From contig CAYWTX010000469.1 of the NCBI GenBank assembly GCA_964461295.1, positions 1-21,191 of the forward strand: 21,191 bases of DNA. Direction: 5' to 3'. Source of the DNA: CAYWTX01 sp964461295. Lineage in GTDB: Bacteria; Planctomycetota; Phycisphaerae; SM23-33. Position 1 is the stretch's first letter, and each line of letters opens with the position of its first letter. Positions 6,165-14,044 of the stretch are shown here, piece by piece. Position numbers and translations under genes: made by a program. The notes below the pieces were generated by a model that saw only the letters and a list, made by a program, of their open reading frames with translations, was not told the origin of the DNA and searched no databases.

Positions 6165-8177
6165 ATGTATAGGCAGCGAATGAAGATTCTGCTCGGGCTC
6201 ATCGGCATCGTGTTGGCGATGCTGGCGGCCAAGCTGTACCACCTGCAGATCGTGCGCGGCGGCAATTACCGCGTGCAGGCCGAGGAGGCTATGCGCTCGA
6301 GGGAACTGCTGGCGATGCAGCGAGGCAAGATCACCGACCGCCAGGGGCGCATCCTCGCCATCGATGAGCCGTGCTTCGACTTCTGCCTGGACTACCGCTT
6401 CCTGAAATCCGACCCGGCCTGGGCAGCCGAGCAGAAGCGGATGCTCGCCGTCGAGGTCGCGCAGCGCGAGCCCGTCGACCGCCGGGCGGCCAAGGCGATG
6501 GTCGAACAGCTCTACCAGCAGCGTGCGGCCGCCACGTGGGCGATGGCCGACGAGTTGACCGCGCGGCAGGAGACGAAGCTGCACGAGCAGATCGCCCGCG
6601 TGATGGCTCGCGTCAGCGAGATCCGGCGGTTGGTAAACGCCCGGCGGGTACAGGAAGTGGCCGTCCGCGAGGAACGCGCGTTCCACGCGATCGTGCCGGG
6701 CTTGGACACGGACGCGGCCGTGAAGATCCAGCAGCGGATGGAGGGGCTGATCGGCGCGGCGATCCGGCCGAGCCACAAGCGCGTGTACCACTACGGCAGG
6801 CATGGCTGCCACATGATCGGGCTGACGGGGGAGGTCAGCCGCGAGGAGATGAGCAGGCACAACCTGAACGAGGATCACTCGTGGTCGGAGCGGATGCTGG
6901 CGAACTACCTGCCGGGCGACGTGGTGGGCAAGACGGGCGTGGAGAAGATGTCGGAAGCGTACCTGCGCGGGCAGCGCGGAGTGCGGACGTTCCGGCTGAC
7001 GGGTGAGACGCTGAGCGAGGTCCCGCCGGTGCAGGGCGCGGACGTTCACCTCACGCTGGACATCGCGATGCAGAAGGAGGCCGAGGCGCTGCTGGAGCGT
7101 CGGGGGATGACCGGCTCGATCGTGGTGCTGACAGTGGGCACGGGCGAGTCGCCGGAGTGCGATGTGCTGGCGATGGCGTCGGTGCCGACTTTCGACCTGA
7201 ACCGGTACCGCAAGGACTTCGCCAAGTTGGCGGCCGACGAGATCAACCTTCCGCTGCTGCACCGTTCGGTGGTGCAGCGGTATCAGCCGGGTTCGACGGT
7301 CAAGCCGTTGGCGGCGCTGGGGGCGCTGGGGGCGAACGTGATCGGCCCCGGGGGCGAGATCGACTGCCGGGGCTACCTGCACGATCCGGGATCGTTCCGC
7401 TGCTGGATCTGGGAGCAGTTCCGCGCGACGCACGGCCCGCAGGACGTGCGTGAGGCGTTGAAGCATAGCTGCAACGTGTACTTTTACGAGGTGGGCGACC
7501 GGCTGGGGTGGAAGCGGCTGGGGGACTGGTACAGCATGTTCGGCTTCAACGCCGTTCCGGGCACGGGTCTGCCGGACGAGAAGGCCGGCACGGTGCCGGA
7601 CGAGAAATGGTTGCAGGATCGGTATCGCCGCACGTTCCGTCGGGGCGATGCGCGGCTGATGGCGGTGGGGCAGGGGCTGTTGACCGTCACGCCGCTGCAC
7701 GTGGCCAACGCGATGGCGACGATCGCGCGCGACGGCGTGCTGCTGACGCCGCGGGTGGCGCTGGAGGGGGCGCCCAAGCAGGTCCGGCACGACCTGCCGC
7801 TGGACCCGCGACACGTGCAGGCCGTGCGCGAGGGGATGTACCAGGTGGTGAACGAGTCGGGCGGCACGGCCTACAAGTACTTCCATGGCGCCGGCGGGGC
7901 GGACCTGGGCGGCATCGAGCTGTGCGGGAAGACCGGCACGGCGACGACGTCCCCGCAGAGGATCGACACGGACGAGGACGGCAGGATCACGCGGAACGAC
8001 CAGGTGGTGCGCGTGGGCGACACGGGCTGGTTCGTGGGGTTCGCCCCGTACCGGTCGCCGCAGGTGGCGTTCGCCGTGTGCGTGGAGTATGTGGAAGGCG
8101 GCGGCGGGAAGAACGCCGCCCCCATCGCCGCCGACCTGGTCCGCCTGTGTCAGGAGATGGGGTACATAAGAAACTAG
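6165..8177 (+). CDS. mrdA: Penicillin-binding protein 2 (elongasome transpeptidase)
   Basis: A 670-residue class B PBP. A membrane helix at about 7-22 (ILLGLIGIVLAMLAA) precedes the pedestal domain, in which QRGKITDRQGRILA is typical. The pedestal carries a long charged helical stretch (about 85-165), longer than I expect for PBP2. All transpeptidase motifs are present: S377-T-V-K380 (nucleophile Ser377), S435-C-N437 and K589-T-G-T592. PBP2 cross-links lateral-wall peptidoglycan in the periplasm and acts with the glycosyltransferase RodA, encoded next. I set the start at ATG 6165. GTG 6141, with GAGGG 8 nt upstream, or ATG 6180 are alternatives. A still longer frame from 6057 is Arg-rich and unlikely. 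An intact active site implies real peptidoglycan synthesis and beta-lactam binding. Confidence 0.95.
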   Translation: MYRQRMKILLGLIGIVLAMLAAKLYHLQIVRGGNYRVQAEEAMRSRELLAMQRGKITDRQGRILAIDEPCFDFCLDYRFLKSDPAWAAEQKRMLAVEVAQREPVDRRAAKAMVEQLYQQRAAATWAMADELTARQETKLHEQIARVMARVSEIRRLVNARRVQEVAVREERAFHAIVPGLDTDAAVKIQQRMEGLIGAAIRPSHKRVYHYGRHGCHMIGLTGEVSREEMSRHNLNEDHSWSERMLANYLPGDVVGKTGVEKMSEAYLRGQRGVRTFRLTGETLSEVPPVQGADVHLTLDIAMQKEAEALLERRGMTGSIVVLTVGTGESPECDVLAMASVPTFDLNRYRKDFAKLAADEINLPLLHRSVVQRYQPGSTVKPLAALGALGANVIGPGGEIDCRGYLHDPGSFRCWIWEQFRATHGPQDVREALKHSCNVYFYEVGDRLGWKRLGDWYSMFGFNAVPGTGLPDEKAGTVPDEKWLQDRYRRTFRRGDARLMAVGQGLLTVTPLHVANAMATIARDGVLLTPRVALEGAPKQVRHDLPLDPRHVQAVREGMYQVVNESGGTAYKYFHGAGGADLGGIELCGKTGTATTSPQRIDTDEDGRITRNDQVVRVGDTGWFVGFAPYRSPQVAFAVCVEYVEGGGGKNAAPIAADLVRLCQEMGYIRN

Positions 8178-8187
8178 GCGAAGCGGG

Positions 8188-8321
8188 TGAACTGGTGGAT
8201 TGGTGAACTGGTGGATTGGCTGACTGGTTAACTGGTGGACTGGTTGATCAGTTGCCTGTGGCATCCGCTGCCCAGGACACTGATCAACCCGTTAGCCAGT
8301 CCACCAGTCAACCGATTCACC
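8188..8321. repeat. Inverted arrays of 8-bp units between PBP2 and rodA
   Basis: The left array (8188-8251) is eight in-phase 8-mers of the type NNNACTGG: TGAACTGG, TGGATTGG, both repeated, then CTGACTGG, TTAACTGG, TGGACTGG, TTGATCAG. The right array (8280-8320), read on the minus strand, has the same units in the same order at its inner end: TGAATCGG, TTGACTGG, TGGACTGG, CTAACGGG, TTGATCAG. The inner edges GGTTGATCAGT (8242-8252) and ACTGATCAACC (8279-8289) pair perfectly over 11 bp around a 26-nt loop. The structure fills nearly the whole intergenic gap. Confidence 0.8.
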
Positions 8322-8322
8322 T

Positions 8323-9630
8323 TTGCCGCAATGGACGATACGCTTGCTGGACACTGTTCGACATTATCTGCGGTACACGAGTTGGCCGATCATCTCGGCG
8401 ATGATCGCCCTGTCGGTGTTCGGCATCCTCGCCATCTCCGCCTCGGAGAAGGCCGACCCGGACATGCAGGGGTTCACCCAACGGCAGGTGATTTTCGCAC
8501 TGGCCGGGCTGACGGTGTTCGTCGTCATCACGGCCGTGCCGTACCGGGTGTTCGGCCGGGCGGCGTATCCGCTGTTCGTGCTGACGCTGGCGATGCTGGT
8601 GCTGGTGCTGAAGTTGCCCGCCCAGCGCGAGTCGCACCGGTGGATCGACCTGAAGGTGTTCCTGGTGCAGCCCTCGGAGATCGCCAAGATCGCCTTCGTC
8701 GTGATGCTGGCGTGGTATCTGCGGAAGGGAGACCGCTACCGCAAACTGGGCGGCCTGGCCGTACCGTTCATTCTGACCGTCGTACCGATGGCCCTAGTGC
8801 TGGTGGAGCCGGACCTGGGCACGGCGATGCTGTTCCTGCCCACGCTGTTCATCATGCTGTTTCTGGCGGGGGCGAAGCTGCGGCACCTGTTCGGCGTGAT
8901 CGGCGTGGCGGGCGTGCTGGTGTTCCTGCCCGTGCCGCACCGGCTGCCGGCGACGATGAGACCGGCCGAGGCGTTCGACCGCGAATCGCTGGCGTACTGG
9001 GGCAGCCGCAAGAGCGCGTACCTGGTGTCGGCCCTGCCGCTGGCGGGGATGAAGCACCACCAGATCAGCCGGATCGTGGGCTGGCTGCGGCAGGACTCCG
9101 AGGAGATCGCCAGGGGATCGGGCTACCAGTTGCGGCAGTCGAAGATGGTGTTGGGGGCCGGATGCCTGACCGGCCAACCCACGGCCAGCCGGCTGCAGGA
9201 GTACTTCCGCATGCTGCCGGAGGACCACACCGACTTCATCTTCAGCGTGATCGGGGGGCGGTGGGGGCTGCTGGGGTGCCTGGCAATCCTGTTCTTTTAC
9301 GGCGTGATCTTCCTGTTCGGCGTGGAGATCGCCACGACGACCAACGATCCCTTCGGGCGCCTGCTGGCCGTGGGTGTGCTGGCAATCCTGTTCTCACAGA
9401 TCGCGATCAACGTGAGCATGACGATGGGGCTGATGCCCATCACGGGCATCACCCTCCCGCTGGTCAGCTACGGCGGTTCGTCGCTGATCACGAACTTCAT
9501 CGCCTTGGCCCTGCTGATCAACGTCGGCGTGCGCCGACCGATCCTCCTCAACCGTCGGCCCTTCGAGTTCGGCGAGAAGAGGCAGAAGCCGCCGCAGCCG
9601 TACGGGCCGCTGGCGGACGATTGGCAGTAG
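8323..9630 (+). CDS. rodA: RodA, SEDS-family peptidoglycan glycosyltransferase
   Basis: A 435-residue polytopic membrane protein with about ten helices. SEDS motifs are clear: WIDL (107-110), VQPSEIAKIAFV (115-126), VEPDLGTAM (161-169), LPEDHTDFIF (298-307, with Asp304 matching the essential Asp of RodA proteins), and LVSYGGSSLI near the C-terminus. RodA polymerises lipid II into glycan strands with PBP2, encoded just upstream. The usual Glu-Glu-Leu-Gly after the HTDFIF motif reads GGRWG here. The start is uncertain: no ATG lies before the first helix in this frame, so TTG 8323 is taken, with TTG 8344 as an alternative. Neither has a good ribosome-binding site, and the upstream hairpin may affect translation. 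Confidence 0.93.
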   Translation: MPQWTIRLLDTVRHYLRYTSWPIISAMIALSVFGILAISASEKADPDMQGFTQRQVIFALAGLTVFVVITAVPYRVFGRAAYPLFVLTLAMLVLVLKLPAQRESHRWIDLKVFLVQPSEIAKIAFVVMLAWYLRKGDRYRKLGGLAVPFILTVVPMALVLVEPDLGTAMLFLPTLFIMLFLAGAKLRHLFGVIGVAGVLVFLPVPHRLPATMRPAEAFDRESLAYWGSRKSAYLVSALPLAGMKHHQISRIVGWLRQDSEEIARGSGYQLRQSKMVLGAGCLTGQPTASRLQEYFRMLPEDHTDFIFSVIGGRWGLLGCLAILFFYGVIFLFGVEIATTTNDPFGRLLAVGVLAILFSQIAINVSMTMGLMPITGITLPLVSYGGSSLITNFIALALLINVGVRRPILLNRRPFEFGEKRQKPPQPYGPLADDWQ

Positions 9631-9658
9631 GCACGGCGGCGGGGGGGGGTAGGCAGGA

Positions 9659-10573
9659 ATGTCGATGAACGCTCCGCCAAACGTGAGTTTGCCCCTGTCG
9701 CGCCCGGCGCCGAACGGGTGCGGGCCGGAGGCCCTGTCGCTGCGCCTGGCCGATGGATACGAGACGGCCATGCACGTGTACGAGCCGGCGAACGTCGCGG
9801 GCGAACCGGTGCTCTACCTGCACGGAATCCAGTCGCATCCGGGATGGTTCAGCGGATCGGCGGCGGCCCTGGCCGCCGCGGGACATCCGGTGTTCATGCC
9901 CGTGCGGCGGGGCAGCGGGGCCGCGTCGAACGAACCAGGGCACGCGCGGTCGAGCCGGCAGTTGCTGGCCGACGTGACGGCGGCCGGGCGGCTGGCGCTG
10001 GAACGGACGGGGGCCGCCGCGCTGCACCTGGTGGGCGTGAGTTGGGGCGGGAAGTTGGCGGCCGCGTACGCGTCACAGCCGCGGCTGGGGGTGCCCGTGG
10101 CATCGCTGGCGCTGGTGGCGCCGGGCCTGGCAGCGCGCGTGGACGTGCCGGCAGCGACGAAGCTGGCCATCGCAGCCGCGGCGTTGTTGCGGCCGCGGCA
10201 GCTGTTCGGTATCCCGCTGAGCGACGTCGAGTTGTTCACGGACAACCCCGCCATGCAGGAATATCTGCGGGCCGACCCGTACCGGCTGCAACGTGCCACG
10301 GCGCGGTTCCTGCTGGCCAGCAGGCTGCTGGACCGGCGGCTCGACCGGTGCGGCCCAGGGAGCATCCACTGCCCGACGCTGCTGCTGCTGGCCAGCCGCG
10401 ACCGAATCATCGACAACGCGGTTTCGAGGCGGCTCGTGGAACGTCTGACAGCCGGGCGGGCGGATGTGCGTGAACTGGAGGGCGCGCACACGCTGGAGTT
10501 CGAGGCGGACGCCGGGCCGCTGATGGCGGCGCTGAGGGAGTGGGTGACCGCGGCGCGCCGGGCACGTCGCTGA
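9659..10573 (+). CDS. Alpha/beta-hydrolase (lysophospholipase/monoacylglycerol lipase-like)
   Basis: A 304-residue alpha/beta-hydrolase. The oxyanion-hole segment is YLHGIQSHPGW (53-63), the nucleophile elbow GVSWGG (126-131) carries Ser128, the likely acid is Asp248 in ASRDRIID, and the likely base is His277 in EGAHTLEFE. The order and spacing fit a complete catalytic triad. The closest family type is serine-aminopeptidase-like lipases (Hydrolase_4), but the substrate cannot be told from sequence. A cap region lies at about 165-230 and is rich in Ala and Leu. There is no signal peptide, so it is likely cytoplasmic. ATG 9665 has AGGA six bases upstream and may be the true start. The gene follows rodA by 28 bases and may be the last gene of that operon. 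Confidence 0.88.
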   Translation: MSMNAPPNVSLPLSRPAPNGCGPEALSLRLADGYETAMHVYEPANVAGEPVLYLHGIQSHPGWFSGSAAALAAAGHPVFMPVRRGSGAASNEPGHARSSRQLLADVTAAGRLALERTGAAALHLVGVSWGGKLAAAYASQPRLGVPVASLALVAPGLAARVDVPAATKLAIAAAALLRPRQLFGIPLSDVELFTDNPAMQEYLRADPYRLQRATARFLLASRLLDRRLDRCGPGSIHCPTLLLLASRDRIIDNAVSRRLVERLTAGRADVRELEGAHTLEFEADAGPLMAALREWVTAARRARR

Positions 10574-10592
10574 AACGCAAGCGGCGAGGAGA

Positions 10593-13500
10593 TCAGTTCA
10601 GCGATGCGAGGGCCTTCTCCACCGCGATGAGGTCCGCGCGGAGACGCTCCAGGCGCTGCCGTTCCTTCGCGACCACCTCGGCGGGGGCGCGGGCGACGAA
10701 GTTCGCGTTGCCCAGTTTGCCCTCGATGCCGGCGACGCCCTTGCGGACCGACTCGGCCTGCTTGGTCAGCCGCGACAGTTCGGCCTGGCGGTCGATGATG
10801 TCCAACACGTAGAGTTTGGTGCCCGCAACGGTGACGGCCGCGGCGTTTTCCGGCGGGGCCGGCAGGCGCGGCGCGATGGTCGCCTCGCCCACGTTGGCCA
10901 GGCTCTTGAGCAGGTCGAGGTTGGCGGTGATCAGCCCGGCGGCGGCGCCGTCGGCCTCGATGGCGACGTTCACCACCTGCCTGGGCGGCACGTCGTGCTC
11001 GGCGCGGGCGTTGCGCACCAGACGGATCAACTCGCGTAGCAGAGCGAACTGCTCCTCAGCGGCCGGGCGGATCATCGCCGCGTCGGCCATCGGCCAGCGG
11101 GCGGCGACCAGCATCGGCTCGGCCGGCTCGTCGCCGGGACCGCGGACGGCGACCATGCCGTTCAGCGCCTGCCACAACGTCTCGGTGATGAACGGGGTGA
11201 TGGGGTGCAGCAGCCGCAGCAGCACGTCGAGGCAGTAGGCCAGCACTGCCTTGGGGGCCGAGCGGCCGGCGTTGATGCGGGCCTTGGCGATCTCGAGGTA
11301 CCAGTCGCACAGGTCGTCCCACATGAAGTGGTAGAGCGTGTCGGCCAGTTCGTTGAAGCGGAAGCTCTCGGCCGCGCGAGTGGCGTCGCGAACGGCGGCG
11401 TGCATGCGGCTGAGGATCCACGCGTCGGCGAGGTCCTCCTGCGGGCGGATGCTGTCCCAGGCCGGCGCAGCCGAGAGGTTCATCATGGCGAAGCGGGCGG
11501 CGTTCCACAGCTTGTTGCAGAAATTGCGCCCGATGTCGAACTTGGGGCTGGCGTTGACGGTTCGGCCGTCGGGGAGTTTGACAGGCTCGACGGGCATGCG
11601 GACGTCCTGCGTCTGGGTGGTCATGCTGACCAGCGTGAAGCGCATGGCGTCGGCGCCGTGGCTGTCGATGATGTCGTGGGGGTCGATGCCGTTGCCGAGG
11701 CTCTTGGACATCTTGCGGCCTTCACCGTCCTGGATCATGGCGTGGATGACGACGTCGCGGAAGGGGATGTCGCCGAGGCAGTACTGGCCCATCATGACCA
11801 TGCGGCTGACCCAGAGCGTGATGATCTCGCGCGCGGTGCAGAGCACGTCGCCGGGGTAGTACCGCTTCAGAGCGTCGGTCTCCCGCGGCCAACCCAGCGT
11901 GCTGAACGGCCAAAGCGCCGAGGAGAACCACGTGTCGAGCACGTCGCCGTCGCGGGTGAGCGAACGAATGTACCTACGAAGATCATTGACGGCATGAAGC
12001 GAACAATTCGGGAACTCTTGGAGAAGGCGATCACAAGTAGCCCTGTACTGACCGATGGTCTCAAGGTTGTCGGTACCCTCAAAGGCGAGCATTCTGGTAA
12101 GCAGATCAATCGCCATGGCGAACTTGGGGTTGGAGCTTGCTAGGTACAGAGGGGATTCACCGTCAACCAAGACATCGCCTTCCCGGATGACAAACTGGTC
12201 TTCGATCCCACAATCACGAAGGAAGGAATCCACCGAAGTTGTGCACTCTGATCGGTGCCGAGCCATGGCATGTCCGTGCGACTCTCCAGGTCCGATGTGC
12301 TTGCCGGTCGCGATGATGAGTGTCCACACGGGTATCTGGTGTCCCCACCAGAGTTGGCGGCTGATGGGCCAGTCGCGGAGGTTCTCCAGCCAGGAGCGGT
12401 ACGTGTTGGCGTAGCGGTCGGGCGTGAACTTGAGGCGGCCGTCGAGCAGGGGGGCAAGGGCGAATCCCGCGAGCGAATTGGCGGGAACGTCCGTTCCGGG
12501 AACAACCGAACCTGGGTCACTGAAGTGACCAGGCCGCGGACCCGGTGGGGGGGTGATCTCCTTTTTCACGGCCACGTACCACTGGTCGCTCAGGTACGGT
12601 TCGATGGGCACGTGGCTGCGATAGCTGTGGCCGACCTGGTGCGAGTAGTCGCGGACATCCTCCAGCAGCCCTTCGGTGCGGAAGAATTCGACGATGGCGG
12701 CGCGGGCCTCGAAGCGGTCCATGCCGATGAGGTTCTGCGCCTCGGGGGCGTCGGCGTCGGACCAGCCGTGCTTGTCGCTGATCGAGCCGTCGGGCGCCAT
12801 GACGTTGATGACCGCCAGCCCGTGCCGCTGTCCGATGGCGTAGTCGTCGGGGTCGTGGGCGGGCGTGACCTTCAGGAAGCCCGTCGAGAAGCGGGCCTTC
12901 TCGTCCTCGCTTTCCGGGTTGGGCAGCACGACGTGCGCGTCGGCGATGATCGGGATCAGGCGCCCGACGATCGGCAGCCGCACCTGTTTGCCGACGAGGC
13001 ACTTCGCCCGCGGGTCGGCGGGGTTCATCGCGATGGCCGTGTCGCCCAGCATCGTCTCTGGGCGCGTCGTGGCCACGGTGACGTGCGTGATGCTCCTGCC
13101 GTCAATCTCCACCGGCTTGACGAGCGGGTACTGCAAGTACCAGAAGTGCCCGTTCACCTGCTCGTGCTCGACCTCGTCGTCGGCGAGCACCGTCTGCGTG
13201 GCCGGGTCCCAGTTCACCAGCCGCTTGCCGCGGTAGATCAGCCCGTCGGAGAACAGCTTGAAGAACGTGGCGCGCACGGCCGCGGCGCAGACTTCATCCA
13301 TCGTGAAGCGGGTGCGGTCCCAGTCGCAGGAACAGCCCATGGCGCGGAGTTGGCCGATGATGCGGGCCTCGTAGTCGTCCTTCCAGGCCTGGACGCGGGC
13401 GACGAACTCGTCGCGCGTGAAGTCGGTGCGGCGCTTGCCTTCCTCGGCGAGGATGCGTTTCTCGACGACGGTCTGCGTGGCGATGCCCGCGTGGTCGGTG

Positions 13501-13745
13501 CCCGGCATCCACAGCGTGTTGAACTGCTGCATCCGCCGCAGGCGGATCAGCACGTCCTGCAAAGCGTTGTTCAGCGCGTGGCCCACGTGCAGGGCGGCCG
13601 TCACGTTCGGCGGGGGGATCACCATGCAGAACGACGGCCCGCCGCGCGCGGGGTCGGCGTGAAACGCCCCGGCCGCCAGCCACTGCTGGTAGACTTCCTT
13701 CTCAACGCTCTTGGGGTCGTATGTCTTGGCGAGTTCGGTTGGCAT
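10593..13745 (-). CDS. valS: Valine--tRNA ligase
   Basis: A 1050-residue class I synthetase that charges tRNA-Val in the cytoplasm. The HIGH-type motif is HVGH (53-56) within PPPNVTAALHVGHA. The KMSKS loop is exact at 678-682. The editing domain, the core segment ISRQLWWGHQIPVW (about 461-474) and DVLDTWFSSALWPFSTLGWP are conserved. The C-terminus is the tRNA-binding coiled coil (about 975-1050). The protein is longer than usual (about 880-950) because of two insertions: a Pro/Gly segment near 400-421 and a block of about 120 residues at 476-595 in place of roughly 35. AGGA lies 7 nt before ATG 13745. The gene is divergent from the DUF433 gene and convergent with the hydrolase, 19 bases away. 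Confidence 0.97.
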   Translation of the reverse strand: MPTELAKTYDPKSVEKEVYQQWLAAGAFHADPARGGPSFCMVIPPPNVTAALHVGHALNNALQDVLIRLRRMQQFNTLWMPGTDHAGIATQTVVEKRILAEEGKRRTDFTRDEFVARVQAWKDDYEARIIGQLRAMGCSCDWDRTRFTMDEVCAAAVRATFFKLFSDGLIYRGKRLVNWDPATQTVLADDEVEHEQVNGHFWYLQYPLVKPVEIDGRSITHVTVATTRPETMLGDTAIAMNPADPRAKCLVGKQVRLPIVGRLIPIIADAHVVLPNPESEDEKARFSTGFLKVTPAHDPDDYAIGQRHGLAVINVMAPDGSISDKHGWSDADAPEAQNLIGMDRFEARAAIVEFFRTEGLLEDVRDYSHQVGHSYRSHVPIEPYLSDQWYVAVKKEITPPPGPRPGHFSDPGSVVPGTDVPANSLAGFALAPLLDGRLKFTPDRYANTYRSWLENLRDWPISRQLWWGHQIPVWTLIIATGKHIGPGESHGHAMARHRSECTTSVDSFLRDCGIEDQFVIREGDVLVDGESPLYLASSNPKFAMAIDLLTRMLAFEGTDNLETIGQYRATCDRLLQEFPNCSLHAVNDLRRYIRSLTRDGDVLDTWFSSALWPFSTLGWPRETDALKRYYPGDVLCTAREIITLWVSRMVMMGQYCLGDIPFRDVVIHAMIQDGEGRKMSKSLGNGIDPHDIIDSHGADAMRFTLVSMTTQTQDVRMPVEPVKLPDGRTVNASPKFDIGRNFCNKLWNAARFAMMNLSAAPAWDSIRPQEDLADAWILSRMHAAVRDATRAAESFRFNELADTLYHFMWDDLCDWYLEIAKARINAGRSAPKAVLAYCLDVLLRLLHPITPFITETLWQALNGMVAVRGPGDEPAEPMLVAARWPMADAAMIRPAAEEQFALLRELIRLVRNARAEHDVPPRQVVNVAIEADGAAAGLITANLDLLKSLANVGEATIAPRLPAPPENAAAVTVAGTKLYVLDIIDRQAELSRLTKQAESVRKGVAGIEGKLGNANFVARAPAEVVAKERQRLERLRADLIAVEKALASLN
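11961..12320 (-). other. Low-G+C, in-frame insertion inside valS (residues 476-595)
   Basis: Between the conserved VWT segment and DVLDTW, the frame runs through about 120 unfamiliar residues, where I expect some 35 from bacterial ValRS proteins. By hand count this block has 194 G+C of 360 (54%), against 40/60 (12361-12420) and 41/60 (11881-11940) in the flanks. Wobble positions use A and T freely, unlike the rest of the gene. The segment is helical and charged, with four scattered Cys residues, and I recognise no domain. The frame stays open and both flanks remain in register. Confidence 0.6.
12484..12533. repeat. Palindromic element within the valS reading frame
   Basis: Two hairpins lie side by side inside the gene. 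GGAACG (12484-12489) pairs with CGTTCC (12492-12497). CCTGGGTCACT (12511-12521) pairs with AGTGACCAGG (12524-12533) over 10 bp with one bulged base. On the minus strand they encode the Pro/Gly/Val-rich segment around residues 405-421 (GSVVPGTDVP), which has no counterpart in the ValRS sequences I recall. Confidence 0.5.
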
Positions 13746-13773
13746 TTGCTGTTCCTGTGCAGTTACGTCAACA

Positions 13774-13803
13774 TTGCCGGATCGGCGAGGCCAATGCTAT
13801 GAT
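13774..13803 (+). promoter_or_regulatory. Candidate promoter for the DUF433/DUF5615 pair
   Basis: TTGCCG at 13774-13779 and TATGAT at 13798-13803 are 18 nt apart, a fair sigma70-type promoter. It ends 24 bases before the DUF433 start codon in the divergent gap with valS. Confidence 0.45.
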
Positions 13804-13827
13804 GTCGTAGGACTCAGGACAACCGCC

Positions 13828-14043
13828 ATGAAGGACGAGATCAAGAGCACTGTGATCAGCGACCCGGAGACGATGGGAGGAGTGCCGATCATCTGCGGCA
13901 CCCGCGTTCCCGTGTACGTGATCCTCGAGAACCTGGAAGCGGGTCTTACCGCGGCGCAGATTCTTGATGATTACCCTTCGCTGACGGAAGAGAGCATTCG
14001 AGCCGCAATCCACTACGCCGCCGAAAAGTGCGGAGCCGCCTGA
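13828..14043 (+). CDS. DUF433 family protein (VapB-like antitoxin)
   Basis: A 71-residue DUF433 protein, the small winged-helix family often found as the antitoxin partner of PIN-like DUF5615 proteins. Diagnostic segments are ISDPETMGGVPIICGTRVPV (10-29), with the G-P/C-G-T-R-[IV]-P-V core, then GLTAAQILDDYPSLTEESI and AAIHYA. AGGA lies 8 nt before ATG 13828. The next frame (DUF5615-like) begins one base after the stop, so the pair is an operon, probably with autoregulation by this protein. The pair sits between two housekeeping genes, as a small mobile cassette would. The antitoxin is intact although its partner is interrupted. Confidence 0.88.
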   Translation: MKDEIKSTVISDPETMGGVPIICGTRVPVYVILENLEAGLTAAQILDDYPSLTEESIRAAIHYAAEKCGAA

Positions 14044-14044
14044 C

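Noticed and set aside
5883..8264. Very long open frame antisense to PBP2
   Set aside because: It is rich in Arg, His, Gln and Pro, has no motif, and lies opposite a gene with all PBP2 motifs. This is the usual shadow effect of high G+C coding sequence.
8188..8321. CRISPR array
   Set aside because: Units are 8 bp with no spacers and occur inverted on both strands, so this is not a CRISPR.
12255..13802. Open plus-strand frame opposite valS
   Set aside because: Composition is Val/Gly/Arg/Asp-skewed with no recognisable domain, and it mirrors the conserved ValRS frame.
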